DNA from: Oscillatoria princeps RMCB-10
GTDB taxonomy: Bacteria > Cyanobacteriota > Cyanobacteriia > Cyanobacteriales > Oscillatoriaceae
Length of the DNA: 64,000 nucleotides
Reading direction: 5' to 3'
Assembly: GCA_019359235.1 (NCBI GenBank)
Contig: JAHHHT010000001.1
Location: 434,001 to 498,000 of the forward strand
Shown here piece by piece: positions 1-7,649 of this stretch; position 1 is the stretch's first letter, and each line of letters starts with the position of its first letter. A model generated the notes under the pieces. The model made no database searches, was not told the DNA's origin, and saw only the letters and a program-made list of their open reading frames with translations. Both the position numbers and the translations under genes were made by a program.

Positions 1-844
1 ACAGCAGGTTGCCGCCTTTACCGGCCACCTCACACAGCGCGTGAATTAACTGGCGAGGTGACTTGAAATGCTTGTCAGCTGGGTTGTAACCCCAGCTTTC
101 GTTAACAGTCATGCAAGTTTCCCAAGCGCGAGCCGGCGGTTGGGGCGGAATGAACTGCTCCGGCGTGTCGAAATCCCCGCATTCTGGCAGCCGGTCGTTA
201 ATCAGAATTTCTGGCTGCAACGAGCGAATCATCTCCTTTAGCTCCTGCGCCCGCCACTGTTCCGGGGTTCGCTCCCAGGTGCCATCAAACCAGATAATAT
301 CAATTTTCCCATAGTTCGCCAGCAATTCCCGCACTTGAGCGAACATAAACTGAGTGAAGCGCTCCCACTGTTCAGGGGTTGGCTGGCGATACTCACCAAA
401 AACGTAAGGCTTGTCCGCTTCAGTAAAAGCTGGGTAATCTGGGTGATGCCAGTCAATCAGCGAGAAATACAAGCCGGTGCGAATTCCTTCCGCACGCATG
501 GCATCAACAAATTCCCGCACGATGTCTTTGCCCCAAGGGGAATGCTGAATCGAAAAGTCCGACTGTTTGGTGTGGAACATGGCAAAGCCGTCGTGGTGCT
601 TAGCCGTCAAAATGGCATATTGCATCCCCAGACGCTTTGCCAGCTTTGCCCACTCGTGCGGCTTATAGTGCTGCGGGTTAAAGGTTCGCGCCGTGCTGTG
701 ATATTCCTCAACGGGGATATTCTGGCAGTAGGGGAGGCTGAACACGCCGCCCACAAGTGGCCACGACAATTCGCAGCCGCGCTGGCTGCTATGTCCCCAG
801 TGCACAAACATCCCAAAACGAGCGGTGTCAAACCAGTTTTTCAT
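1..844 (-). CDS. Alpha-L-fucosidase, GH29 family (3' end beyond window)
   Basis: Reading the minus strand from ATG at 844 gives 281 residues with no stop before the window edge. It starts MKNWFDTARFGMFVHWG, the usual opening of GH29 fucosidases. The motifs AKHHDGFAMFHT and IIWFDGTW follow; in GH29 the Asp of WFDG (about residue 187) is the catalytic nucleophile. These enzymes remove alpha-L-fucose from glycans. No signal peptide is seen, so this form looks cytoplasmic. The family is usually 400-500 residues, so the C-terminal part, including any beta-sandwich domain, is missing. The Shine-Dalgarno is weak (AGGAC, somewhat far upstream), so the exact start is less certain than the family. Confidence 0.88.
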   Translation of the reverse strand, partial: MKNWFDTARFGMFVHWGHSSQRGCELSWPLVGGVFSLPYCQNIPVEEYHSTARTFNPQHYKPHEWAKLAKRLGMQYAILTAKHHDGFAMFHTKQSDFSIQHSPWGKDIVREFVDAMRAEGIRTGLYFSLIDWHHPDYPAFTEADKPYVFGEYRQPTPEQWERFTQFMFAQVRELLANYGKIDIIWFDGTWERTPEQWRAQELKEMIRSLQPEILINDRLPECGDFDTPEQFIPPQPPARAWETCMTVNESWGYNPADKHFKSPRQLIHALCEVAGKGGNLL

Positions 845-995
845 AACACAATTGTCCTGTTTAAATTAGTCCCTCTGTTTGTAGTGAGGACTTTAGTCCT
901 CATTCCCAGACAAACCGATAAAAAACTCAAGTAAAAGAAGAGAGCGGCGGAATTAGTTAAAACCCCACCGTGCGTCCGCCTCCCTTTAATTTTTG

Positions 996-1043
996 AAACC
1001 CGCGCAGGCGGGTTTCGTCTGTATAGCCGCGATTTTAATCGCC
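996..1043 (+). repeat. Interspersed double-stem repeat (GCGCAGGCGGG / GCGATTTTAATCGC)
   Basis: Two adjacent inverted repeats, CCCGCGCAGGCGGG and GCGATTTTAATCGC, are joined by a TCTGTATAGC-type spacer. Further copies are at 46501-46553, 48491-48540 (reverse) and 48776-48823. It lies between the convergence of nothing in particular and the end of the AtzE-like gene, and can fold in RNA; here it could help end transcription of the gene ending at 1093. Confidence 0.7.
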
Positions 1044-1092
1044 AGGATATATTTGCCAAAACGGGATGCTCCCCAACAGTACCTTTATATCG

Positions 1093-2496
1093 CTATTCTG
1101 TCAAAGCTACCGGCGCTGACACAACCCCCATCGCTTCCAGCACACCGGCAACCCGCAGAATCAGCGCTTCATTATAAGGTGCTGCTACCAATTGCACCCC
1201 CACCGGCAGAGCGCCGGGGCGCTGAATTGGCACCGATAAAACCGGCAGCCCAATGAAAGATAAAGGCTGCGTAAATAACCCCAGATGGGGGCGCACTAAA
1301 ATCTCAACCCCATCCAAAATCATCTTTTGCTGCCCGATCGCCGGTGCTGGGCAAGGCGTAGTTGGAGCTAAAATCAAATCCACATCCTGAAACACCTCGC
1401 GCACGCGATCGCGAAACCAAGTGCGGAACCGCTGCGCCCCGATGTACCAGCTCGCAGGAATCAGGGCACCGGCAAGGAAGCGATCGCGCGTGGCGGGGTC
1501 AAAATCCTGCGGGCGCGATCGCAAGTCATCCAGATGCAAGGAAGCGCCCTCGCAAGCCGTAATCACAAACGCCGCCGCGCGGGCGCGGTGCGCCTCCGGC
1601 AATGTGACATACTGCGTTGCGCCCAGAGCGCGGGCGACTTGTCCCACCGCCTCCAGCGCTGCCGGTTCCGCACCTCTGGTGAAATAGTCGCCTGCGATCG
1701 CAATGCGAACACCGGCAATCTCTTGCAGAGACGAGACTAATTGCGTCTCCGCCACAGGGCGATCGCAGCAAACCGGGTCGCGATCGTCGCGCCCTTGCAG
1801 GATATCAAACGCCGTGGCAATATCGCGCACCGAGCGGGCGAACGGCCCGATGTGGTCTAAGCTGCCGGCAAACAGCACCGTGCCGGCACGCGACAGACGC
1901 CCGTAAGTCGGTTTCAGCCCGTACACCCCGCAAAAGGCAGCCGGCACGCGAATTGAGCCATTCGTGTCCGAACCCAGCGTCAGCGGAACCAGCCCACCGG
2001 CAACCGCCGCCGCCGAACCCCCGGAGGAACCGCCGGCGACGCGAGTCAAATCGTGCGGGTTGTGCGTTGCGCCGTAATGAGCGTTTTCGGTGACAAAACC
2101 GTAGGCGTACTCGTCCATATTCAGTGCGCCAACCAGCACCGCACCGGCTTGTTTCAGTCGGGCAACAGCTGTGGCATCTTGAGTCGCTGGGGGTTTTTCG
2201 GCGTTAATTTTCGAGCCGGCTAAAGTGGTTGTGCCGGCAATATCAAACAGGTTCTTGACAGCAACCGGCACGCCGGCAAGCGGGCCAGGGTCTTCCCCCC
2301 TGGCAATTTTCCGGTCAATTTCCTCAGCCGCTGCCAGAGCGGTATCCGCTGTTACAGACGTAAAGCAGTTGAGCGCCTTATCTCTTGCAGCAATCCGGTT
2401 CAAAGCAGCAGAAACAGCGTCTTTGGCGCTGACTTGTCCTGTGCGGACTGCAGCGGCTAGCGATACGGCATCAGCTCGGTTTAAATCTAAAGTCAT
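1093..2496 (-). CDS. atzE: AtzE-family amidase (amidase signature hydrolase)
   Basis: This 467-residue amidase-signature enzyme has the full Ser-cisSer-Lys triad: Lys81 (VAVKNLFD), the GGSSGGSAAAV block near 155-165, and nucleophile Ser181 in GSDTNGSIRVPA. Its length and the small partner gene overlapping its start (ATGA, 4 nt) point to the AtzE family rather than tRNA-transamidosome GatA. Characterised AtzE hydrolyses 1-carboxybiuret, and relatives (HpxY) act in oxalurate metabolism; the substrate here cannot be told from sequence. It is the last gene of a minus-strand group with AtzG-like, DUF952, cupin and isochorismatase-like genes, which suggests cytoplasmic breakdown of a small ureide or amide for nitrogen. 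True GatA remains a weaker alternative. Confidence 0.8.
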   Translation of the reverse strand: MTLDLNRADAVSLAAAVRTGQVSAKDAVSAALNRIAARDKALNCFTSVTADTALAAAEEIDRKIARGEDPGPLAGVPVAVKNLFDIAGTTTLAGSKINAEKPPATQDATAVARLKQAGAVLVGALNMDEYAYGFVTENAHYGATHNPHDLTRVAGGSSGGSAAAVAGGLVPLTLGSDTNGSIRVPAAFCGVYGLKPTYGRLSRAGTVLFAGSLDHIGPFARSVRDIATAFDILQGRDDRDPVCCDRPVAETQLVSSLQEIAGVRIAIAGDYFTRGAEPAALEAVGQVARALGATQYVTLPEAHRARAAAFVITACEGASLHLDDLRSRPQDFDPATRDRFLAGALIPASWYIGAQRFRTWFRDRVREVFQDVDLILAPTTPCPAPAIGQQKMILDGVEILVRPHLGLFTQPLSFIGLPVLSVPIQRPGALPVGVQLVAAPYNEALILRVAGVLEAMGVVSAPVALTE

Positions 2497-2681
2497 GGCT
2501 CAAACACCGGCGCGGCTTCAATTTCCTCTGGCAGGGGGAATTCTGTCACCAGTTTGGCGACGGCCTGAATTCTGGCAAAATTCTCCACAACACCGGCGCG
2601 GTGTTCGGGCTGCAGTTGCAAATCCACCAACCGAGCCATTTGCTCGACATATTCAGCTGTATCAAACATCTTTTCGCTCAT
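2493..2681 (-). CDS. atzG: AtzG/HpxX-like small subunit (DUF4089-type)
   Basis: This 62-residue protein is GatC-like: a short helical opening with VEQMARLVDLQLQPEH, then FPLPEEIEAAPVFEP at the end. The PLPxxxEPAPVF-type tail is what small AtzG/HpxX subunits use to wrap their amidase partner. Its TGA overlaps the ATG of the amidase, so the two are probably translationally coupled and form a complex. Known AtzG stabilises AtzE. The start follows the DUF952 stop by only 8 nt, which supports one transcript. Confidence 0.75.
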   Translation of the reverse strand: MSEKMFDTAEYVEQMARLVDLQLQPEHRAGVVENFARIQAVAKLVTEFPLPEEIEAAPVFEP

Positions 2682-2689
2682 ACTTTATG

Positions 2690-3040
2690 TCAGGCGCTCT
2701 TGCTGATTTCTTGCGGCATTACAAATTTACCATCTTCTGCCGGTTCAAAGTCAAGAACCTGGAACACCGCATCCAGGTTCAGCGGGCCATAAATGTGAGG
2801 GAAGCGCTCTCCTCCTCCCACCCCTTCATATCGAATTTCCGCTCCCACCTTCTGCGAGTCAATGCAAAGGAGTGTCAGTCCCTTTTCACCCGGAAACCAG
2901 GTATTTGCCACTGGGATAACTTGTTGCGGTTCCGAACAGTGGATAAACCCTTCTGATTCCAGCGTATCGCCGCGATAGACTCCAGCCAATTTGGCTCGCT
3001 CCCATTCTTCCCGCTTTGTGATGTGCAAAATAACGCTCAC
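2690..3040 (-). CDS. DUF952-family protein
   Basis: From GTG at 3040 the protein is 116 residues (VSVILHITKREEWERAK, then EGFIHCSEPQQV and FPHIYGPLNLDAV), which are the conserved blocks of DUF952. The function of this family is unknown; homologues are sometimes mislabelled glutathione S-transferase. An upstream in-frame ATG at 3103 exists, but the extra 21 residues are simply the translation of a palindromic repeat (KPGFFQKPGF). A good ribosome site (GAGGAA) sits 6 nt before the GTG, so the shorter form is chosen. It lies 8 nt before the AtzG-like gene. Confidence 0.85.
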   Translation of the reverse strand: MSVILHITKREEWERAKLAGVYRGDTLESEGFIHCSEPQQVIPVANTWFPGEKGLTLLCIDSQKVGAEIRYEGVGGGERFPHIYGPLNLDAVFQVLDFEPAEDGKFVMPQEISKSA

Positions 3041-3062
3041 AGCCGTTCCTCTTCGCAACTTC

Positions 3063-3097
3063 AAGAAACCGGGCTTCTGGAAGAAACCCGGTTTCTG
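3063..3097. repeat. Paired palindromic repeat, AGAAACCCGGTTTCT type
   Basis: Two half-units (AAGAAACCGGGCTTCT and AAGAAACCCGGTTTCT) lie head to tail next to the DUF952 start. Similar units occur at 4562-4595, 12068-12100, 16129-16163, 22620-22835 and 24171-24206. It is an interspersed repeat, not coding sequence, although reading frames run through it. Confidence 0.8.
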
Positions 3098-3117
3098 GCC
3101 CACTGTACCAAATCATG

Positions 3118-3576
3118 CTAGCAGGAAACGAGGGCGTCTTTCCGGTAAAGGACAGCTAAATCTTCCTCGTCGAGCTCCACCGGCGTCCCGCTGCGAATCA
3201 GTTCCGCAAAGTCTTCATTGGGCACCATTATGCACAAGGCGTACAGGCGACTGGAGCCGGTATTTTCAATGACGTGGGTGCCGGTGGGCGGCACTAAAAT
3301 GCTGTCTCCCGCTTTTATCGGCACACTTTTGCCGTCACAGTTGGCTCGCCCTTCTCCTTTGAGGATGAAAAACATTTCAGTTGCGTAGAGATGCCGGTTG
3401 GGGGGCGTCTTCCCGCCGACATCGAAAATTTCAACGCAATAGGTTAGGGAGGCGTTTGCACTGGACGGTTCAAACACAATCGCCAGACGGTTGGTGTCGT
3501 TAGGGCTAATGCGATAAGCTTGGTAGTCCTTAGGAGATTTGACCACCGGAATCACGCAGCGCAGAGATGTAACCAT
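3118..3576 (-). CDS. Cupin-domain protein
   Basis: A single-cupin protein of 152 residues. Motif 1 is seen as NRHLYATEMFFILKGEG (metal ligands His and Glu expected), motif 2 as GDSILVPPTGTHVIENTG (His ligand). Cupins of this layout bind a metal and act as small isomerases, dioxygenases or sensors; the substrate is not readable. It lies between the isochorismatase-like hydrolase and the DUF952-AtzG-AtzE genes on the same strand, about 75 nt after the former, so it may share that pathway. Start ATG at 3576; no strong ribosome site is visible. Confidence 0.85.
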   Translation of the reverse strand: MVTSLRCVIPVVKSPKDYQAYRISPNDTNRLAIVFEPSSANASLTYCVEIFDVGGKTPPNRHLYATEMFFILKGEGRANCDGKSVPIKAGDSILVPPTGTHVIENTGSSRLYALCIMVPNEDFAELIRSGTPVELDEEDLAVLYRKDALVSC

Positions 3577-3652
3577 ATTAAGTTTCCCTTTTTAAAGCAA
3601 GGATTTTAGGCGGTACAGCTGTCAGTCATTCGGGGGCTGATCCCCCTTATTA

Positions 3653-4423
3653 TCACGATTTTATTGCCTGAAACATGGCTTGAGAATCTGTTACAAAACC
3701 GAAGCACTGCTTGACGTTGTAAAGGGTTGCTTGCCAGCAATACTCGGGGGAAGTTGTGGCAGTGCAGTCTTGTACTAATATGCAGTCATACCCTAAAAAG
3801 TTGGCATCTTGCAGTGTGGCCATCACGCACTGGTCGGCATTCACCCCACCAAAAAACAGGGTCATTTTCCCCAGGTTGCGCAGGATGCTGTCCAGGGGGG
3901 TGTCCCAGAAACCGCTCATGCGGTACTTGTCCACCCGGATGTCTTGCGGCAGCTGTTCCAGTTCGTCCACCACGGCGGCTGCCCAACTGCCGGCTGCCAG
4001 GACTTTAGCGCCGTTTGCTGGCAGGGGGTCGTTGAGCCCGATGCCGGTGCCGGTCGGGTTGTACACATGGCGCAAACCGGCACTGATATTGAGCAAATCC
4101 GGGCGGTTCCCCCAGTTCACCCAAATCACCGGAATGCCGGCGTGGCGCAGTGCCGGCAGCAGCGCCTGCAATGGGCCAATGGGTGCCCGTGCCGGTGTGA
4201 CATCCACCCCAATATGCGCCAGCCAGCCATCAGGGTGACAGAAGTCATTCTGCATGTCAATCACCAGAATCGCGGCTTTCGCCAAGTCCAGGCGCAATGT
4301 CTTGGTTTCTGTAGCCAAAGTAACCGGTCGCGCGTCGAGGGGAGGGCGAGTGATATCCGCGATCGCGTCATCAACTGCCCAGGCATTGGGCGGAACTCCT
4401 AGAGTGTGGAGAGGGCGATTCAT
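3653..4423 (-). CDS. Isochorismatase-family cysteine hydrolase
   Basis: This 256-residue protein has the complete cysteine-hydrolase triad: Asp56 (VIDMQNDFC), Lys166 (VDKYRMSGFW) and Cys199 (GGVNADQCVMAT). The family includes biuret hydrolase, triuret hydrolase, ureidoacrylate amidohydrolase (RutB) and N-carbamoylsarcosine amidase. An N-terminal extension of about 45 residues before the core is like that of RutB/biuret-hydrolase types. With an AtzE/AtzG pair downstream, a ureide such as biuret, triuret or a carbamoyl compound is the likely substrate; this is inference. First gene of the five-gene minus-strand group. Confidence 0.85.
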   Translation of the reverse strand: MNRPLHTLGVPPNAWAVDDAIADITRPPLDARPVTLATETKTLRLDLAKAAILVIDMQNDFCHPDGWLAHIGVDVTPARAPIGPLQALLPALRHAGIPVIWVNWGNRPDLLNISAGLRHVYNPTGTGIGLNDPLPANGAKVLAAGSWAAAVVDELEQLPQDIRVDKYRMSGFWDTPLDSILRNLGKMTLFFGGVNADQCVMATLQDANFLGYDCILVQDCTATTSPEYCWQATLYNVKQCFGFVTDSQAMFQAIKS

Positions 4424-4561
4424 GGGTTAGCTGTATTTTCTCAAGCATAAGTGGCTTCTCGCTCATTTTCTCTCCAGAAGACTGTTTTGTGGGAGAATTT
4501 TAAATTATTTTCACAATTGGCGGCTGCACCGGCAGCCGGCCCGGTTTGCAGAATGGGGGTC

Positions 4562-4595
4562 AGAAACCGGGTTTCTTAAAGAAACCCGGTTTCTT
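4562..4595. repeat. Paired palindromic repeat, AGAAACCCGGTTTCT type
   Basis: CAGAAACCGGGTTTCTT and AAGAAACCCGGTTTCTT in tandem, forming two possible hairpins or one long one. It sits between the start of the isochorismatase-like gene and the end of a small hypothetical gene. Confidence 0.85.
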
Positions 4596-4639
4596 GTGGC
4601 TTCACATGCCGGTGCGCGTGCGCCCCTGCGAACCAAAAC

Positions 4640-4915
4640 TCAACTGCTGCAGTTGTGCGGGTTGCCGGTGCACTCTAGTGGCTGTCCGTCAACTCGGATG
4701 TTTGCCCGGGTTTCAATCCAAACCCTCGCCCCACAGCTCAGAGGCTTATCGGGGCGGTAAACTACCGTAGCAATTACATTGCCGGCTTCATCGAGAATTT
4801 CAACTTGATTTCCGTAAGTGCTGGACTTGCCGGCCTTTACGGCAATCACCGGCTTATTTGCGCCTTTGGCATTGGCTTTGATGTGGTGCTGATTAACGTG
4901 AATGCGAATTCTCAT
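4640..4915 (-). CDS. Small conserved hypothetical protein
   Basis: A 91-residue basic protein opening MRIRIHVNQHHIKANAKG and containing YRPDKPLSCGARVWIET. I recall similar short proteins with HVNQH and DKPLSCGA blocks in varied bacteria, without a known function. GGGAGG lies 7 nt before the ATG, so the start is firm. No membrane segment or signal peptide. It could be a nucleic-acid or RNA-binding small protein, but nothing visible shows that. Confidence 0.65.
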   Translation of the reverse strand: MRIRIHVNQHHIKANAKGANKPVIAVKAGKSSTYGNQVEILDEAGNVIATVVYRPDKPLSCGARVWIETRANIRVDGQPLECTGNPHNCSS

Positions 4916-5237
4916 AAAAGTTTCCCTCCTTTGGCTAATCTCTACGCCCGATTGCCGGTTCTTGCCGGAATCAGGGCTAAATCCGAACAGTTTGATTTGG
5001 AGGTCACTCCTGACAGGATTTTTGCGCCGCCAACTCAGCCACGCCCTTTCTGAGGAGTCCGGGCTGAATCTAGCGCTCCTGTTCCAGACTTTGCAGCCGC
5101 TCTCAAAACCTGATATAATTGCTAGTATTCTCGCTGGGATGATGGCGGTCAGTAATCAGGCGGATCGCTACTGGTTTGCTAAGATTGCCGGCGGCAAGCG
5201 ATCTGCGGCGCTGAAGGCAATGCGGATACTATTGTGA
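4902..5237 (+). CDS. Possible C-terminal gene remnant ahead of the Uma2 gene
   Basis: An open frame of up to 111 codons whose last 60 residues look protein-like (SKPDIIASILAGMMAVSNQA, then DRYWFAKIAGGKRSAALKAM). The first part overlaps the 5' end and ribosome site of the opposite gene and is unlikely to be coding. No proper start with a ribosome site is seen (a TTG at 4992 is possible). It stops 9 nt before the Uma2 start. I read it as the tail of a decayed gene or a very short gene; function unknown. Confidence 0.35.
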   Translation: MRILIKVSLLWLISTPDCRFLPESGLNPNSLIWRSLLTGFLRRQLSHALSEESGLNLALLFQTLQPLSKPDIIASILAGMMAVSNQADRYWFAKIAGGKRSAALKAMRILL

Positions 5238-5246
5238 GAGGTAATT

Positions 5247-5909
5247 ATGATACAATTTGAAGCGGGTCTGCGCCTTCCAACAAGCGCTGAACTTCCCTGT
5301 TCCGACGACACGCCTGTGGATAACGAAAATCAAAATTTTATTCCGAATTTCTTGTTATTCCTGCTGGAATTTATTTGGGCCAATCGCCAAGACTGGTTCT
5401 TTGGGGTGGATATGGCGATCTATCACACCACGGGAGGGAACCCCGCCATCCCTGTTGTCCCCGATGGGTTCTTGAGCTTGGGAGTTGAGCGCCGAAAGGG
5501 CGGGGGTTCTCGCTTAAGTTACGTCGTCTGGGAAGAAAATGGGGTTGTCCCGATTTTTGCCCTAGAAGTCGTTTCTCGCACGCCGGGGGGAGAGTACGAC
5601 GAAAAAATGGCAATTTATGCCCGGTTAGGAACACTCTATTATCTAGTTTACAACCCCGACTACTGGCAGCGAGACCGGCACCAGCCTTTTGAAGGCTATC
5701 GCCTAGTTGATGGCGCTTACCGGCTGCAAATTGGAGAGCCTTTCTGGATGCCGGAAATCGGCTTGGGTATCGGGCGCACCCGAACCCAAACCGGCGGATT
5801 GGAGCGGGAGGTGCTTTCCTGGTACAATCAGCAGGGAGTCAGGTATCTGACTCCTGAAGAACAGCTAGCTCTCTACCGCCAGCGCTTTGGCGAATTGCCA
5901 GAAGATTAA
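5247..5909 (+). CDS. Uma2-family putative endonuclease (DUF820)
   Basis: A 220-residue PD-(D/E)XK-fold protein of the kind greatly expanded in cyanobacteria. The core is visible as FGVDMAIYHT, then IPVVPDGFLSLGVE (acidic metal ligand) and IFALEVVSRTPGGEYDEKMAIYARLG, followed by the YLVYNPD strand and the ALYRQRFGELPE tail common in this family. The biological role of Uma2 proteins is not established. GAGAGG precedes the ATG by 7 nt. Confidence 0.85.
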   Translation: MIQFEAGLRLPTSAELPCSDDTPVDNENQNFIPNFLLFLLEFIWANRQDWFFGVDMAIYHTTGGNPAIPVVPDGFLSLGVERRKGGGSRLSYVVWEENGVVPIFALEVVSRTPGGEYDEKMAIYARLGTLYYLVYNPDYWQRDRHQPFEGYRLVDGAYRLQIGEPFWMPEIGLGIGRTRTQTGGLEREVLSWYNQQGVRYLTPEEQLALYRQRFGELPED

Positions 5910-5998
5910 TCATCTTCATTTCTCTTTCCCGGAAGCCTTATGGTGCGTCTCCCATAAGCAACCGGGAAGGAAAGAGTAAACCTGAGGGAGGAAAAGCC

Positions 5999-6382
5999 AT
6001 GAAACTGTCCGATTTATCGACAGAAGCCCTAGAGAAAATCAAGTCCGCTCGCTGGGACCGCATCATTGAAAAGCATGAGGGACCGGAACGCTGGGAGTCT
6101 GTCTTGACCTATGCTGAGCCGGAGTTTATGGACATTGAGGGGCGTTGGGTGCTGTTACCTGTGGATCGCCAGCACCACCCGAAAATCAGCATTCTTCGCA
6201 CGATTTGGAGTGCGGACCGGCTTTCGCTGACGCTTTTTCTCCAGGACACCACTTTCGACGATCACCCGTTTTTCTCTGGCTATATGGCGGTTTGCGATCG
6301 GGTGAGCGGTGAGGATTTCTTTTTGGCAATTTTGTATCACGAATGGTTTATAATTGAGAATGCCGGTGTTTTTGAAAACTGA
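5999..6382 (+). CDS. Hypothetical protein
   Basis: 127 residues, acidic and rich in aromatic residues (GPERWESVLTYAEPEF, HPFFSGYMAVCDR, YHEWFIIENAGVF). I do not recognise a family. No signal peptide or membrane segment. A clear GAGGAAAA ribosome site lies 5-8 nt before the ATG, and codon use is like the neighbours, so it is probably a real soluble protein. It stands alone between the Uma2 gene and the PIN-domain pair. Confidence 0.6.
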   Translation: MKLSDLSTEALEKIKSARWDRIIEKHEGPERWESVLTYAEPEFMDIEGRWVLLPVDRQHHPKISILRTIWSADRLSLTLFLQDTTFDDHPFFSGYMAVCDRVSGEDFFLAILYHEWFIIENAGVFEN

Positions 6383-6538
6383 CCGGCCCGCATTTCTCTT
6401 TGCCGGCTATCGCTGCCGGCTGTAGACACACGAGCGACGCCTGCGCGGGGGGTGAGGATTTAGGGTTCCGGATTATTTTTCCTCTCCCCTAAAAAGCCGG
6501 TAATGTATAAAAAAGACAAACTAGGAGGTCAACTCAAC

Positions 6539-6823
6539 ATGACAATTGATGTGCGATCCGCTGTGATTGGGGCCAAGCAATATTTGCAGTCATTGCAAGA
6601 TCAGATAGGGATGTTAATAGATGACTTAAGGCTTGAAGAAGTCGAACTGTCCGAGGATAGAAAATTCTGGCTGATTACATTAGGCTTCAGCCGGTCGGCA
6701 GACAAAGCCAAAAATCCTCTGGCTGACCTGATTGACTCTCCCAAGTATGAGCGCGAGTACAAAATCTTTAAAATCAATTCGGAAACGGGTGAGGTGCAGT
6801 CCATGAAAATCAGAGAGGTGTGA
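6539..6823 (+). CDS. Small partner of the PIN-domain gene (putative antitoxin)
   Basis: A 94-residue acidic protein starting MTIDVRSAVIGAKQYLQSLQ and ending SETGEVQSMKIREV. I do not recognise a domain. AGGAGG 10 nt upstream fixes the ATG at 6539, not the in-frame ATG at 6503. Its 3' end and stop are repeated 120 bp downstream immediately over the start of the PIN gene (TGATG), so the two genes were probably once overlapping and coupled. The small acidic protein before a PIN nuclease is the layout of an antitoxin-toxin pair; that role is inference. Confidence 0.6.
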   Translation: MTIDVRSAVIGAKQYLQSLQDQIGMLIDDLRLEEVELSEDRKFWLITLGFSRSADKAKNPLADLIDSPKYEREYKIFKINSETGEVQSMKIREV

Positions 6824-6943
6824 GGGAGTAAACAGTAGGGTGCATTCCCCCCAGGAGGGAACTCCACCTTGATGGAGCGATCTCAACGCGGAACGCACCC
6901 GGAACGCGAAACACACTCAACTGTGAAAATCCGAGAGGTGTGA
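6824..6943. repeat. Inserted repeat with 20-bp direct duplication of the gene end
   Basis: A 20-base sequence at 6804-6823 (TGAAAATCAGAGAGGTGTGA) recurs at 6924-6943 with one mismatch. Between the two copies lie 100 bp holding an inverted repeat, GGGTGCATTCC at one end and GGAACGCACCC at the other. This has the form of a short mobile repeat inserted with target duplication. Related GGGTGCGTTCC hairpins occur at 7590, 8165, 10949, 20577 and 52490. Confidence 0.65.
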
Positions 6944-7440
6944 TGGAAGAAATTAAAGAACTGTTTAAGCGGTACAAGAAAAAAGGTATTTTAGTGGACA
7001 CCAACATCCTGCTGCTCTGGTTCGTTGGGACTGTCAATCGTCAGCGAATATCTCGATTTAACCGCACTGAGAAGTTCACACCAGAAGATTACGACCTGTT
7101 ATTGCAGCTCCTGCGAGCTTTTGATAAAATTGTGACAACTCCAAACATCCTTACCGAGGTTAACAGTCTGGCCAACCAGCTGGGCGAGCCAGAGCGTTCC
7201 CAGTGCTTAGCCATCTTCGCTAAAGGGGGTGCCAAATTGGATGAATTCTATATCGAGAGCAAAAAAGCCGCCGGCATGGAAAACTTTTCTAAGTTTGGGC
7301 TGACTGATTGTGGTATTGTCGAGCTAGCCAGGGATCGATATCTAGTGCTGACTGACGACCTTAAGTTGGCCGGCTATCTGAAAAAAGAAAAGATCGATAC
7401 CGTTAACTTTAACAATCTCCGCCCCTTGGGATGGAGCTAG
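6943..7440 (+). CDS. PIN-domain protein (putative toxin ribonuclease)
   Basis: 165 residues with the PIN acidic set: Asp19 (GILVDTNILLL), Glu72 (NILTEVNSL), Asp122 (FGLTDCGIVEL) and Asp138/139 (LVLTDDLKLAGYL). PIN domains are metal-dependent RNases, often toxins. The ATG at 6943 overlaps the duplicated stop of the partner gene and is preceded by GAGAGG. The protein is a little longer than VapC (about 130 residues), with an insert near residues 30-50. A housekeeping RNA-processing role cannot be ruled out. Confidence 0.75.
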   Translation: MEEIKELFKRYKKKGILVDTNILLLWFVGTVNRQRISRFNRTEKFTPEDYDLLLQLLRAFDKIVTTPNILTEVNSLANQLGEPERSQCLAIFAKGGAKLDEFYIESKKAAGMENFSKFGLTDCGIVELARDRYLVLTDDLKLAGYLKKEKIDTVNFNNLRPLGWS

Positions 7441-7649
7441 AAATAAGGCGAGGATCTGCCTCGGTGTATGCGTTACCCACAGTGCGACGCCGGCTTCCCG
7501 TAAGGGTGGGTGCCTGGGAACGAGGTAAACCGCTAGTCGTAGGGAGAGGGGAACCGGATTTCTCCCCCTTCCCTTGTAGGGAAATGAGCAGGGTGCATTC
7601 CCTCCCAGATGGGAACTCCCCCCACAACTACAAGCTGAAAAAAGAGCAA

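Noticed and set aside
2225-2956. 243-codon plus-strand frame
   Set aside because: Antisense to the AtzE, AtzG and DUF952 genes, with no recognisable protein.
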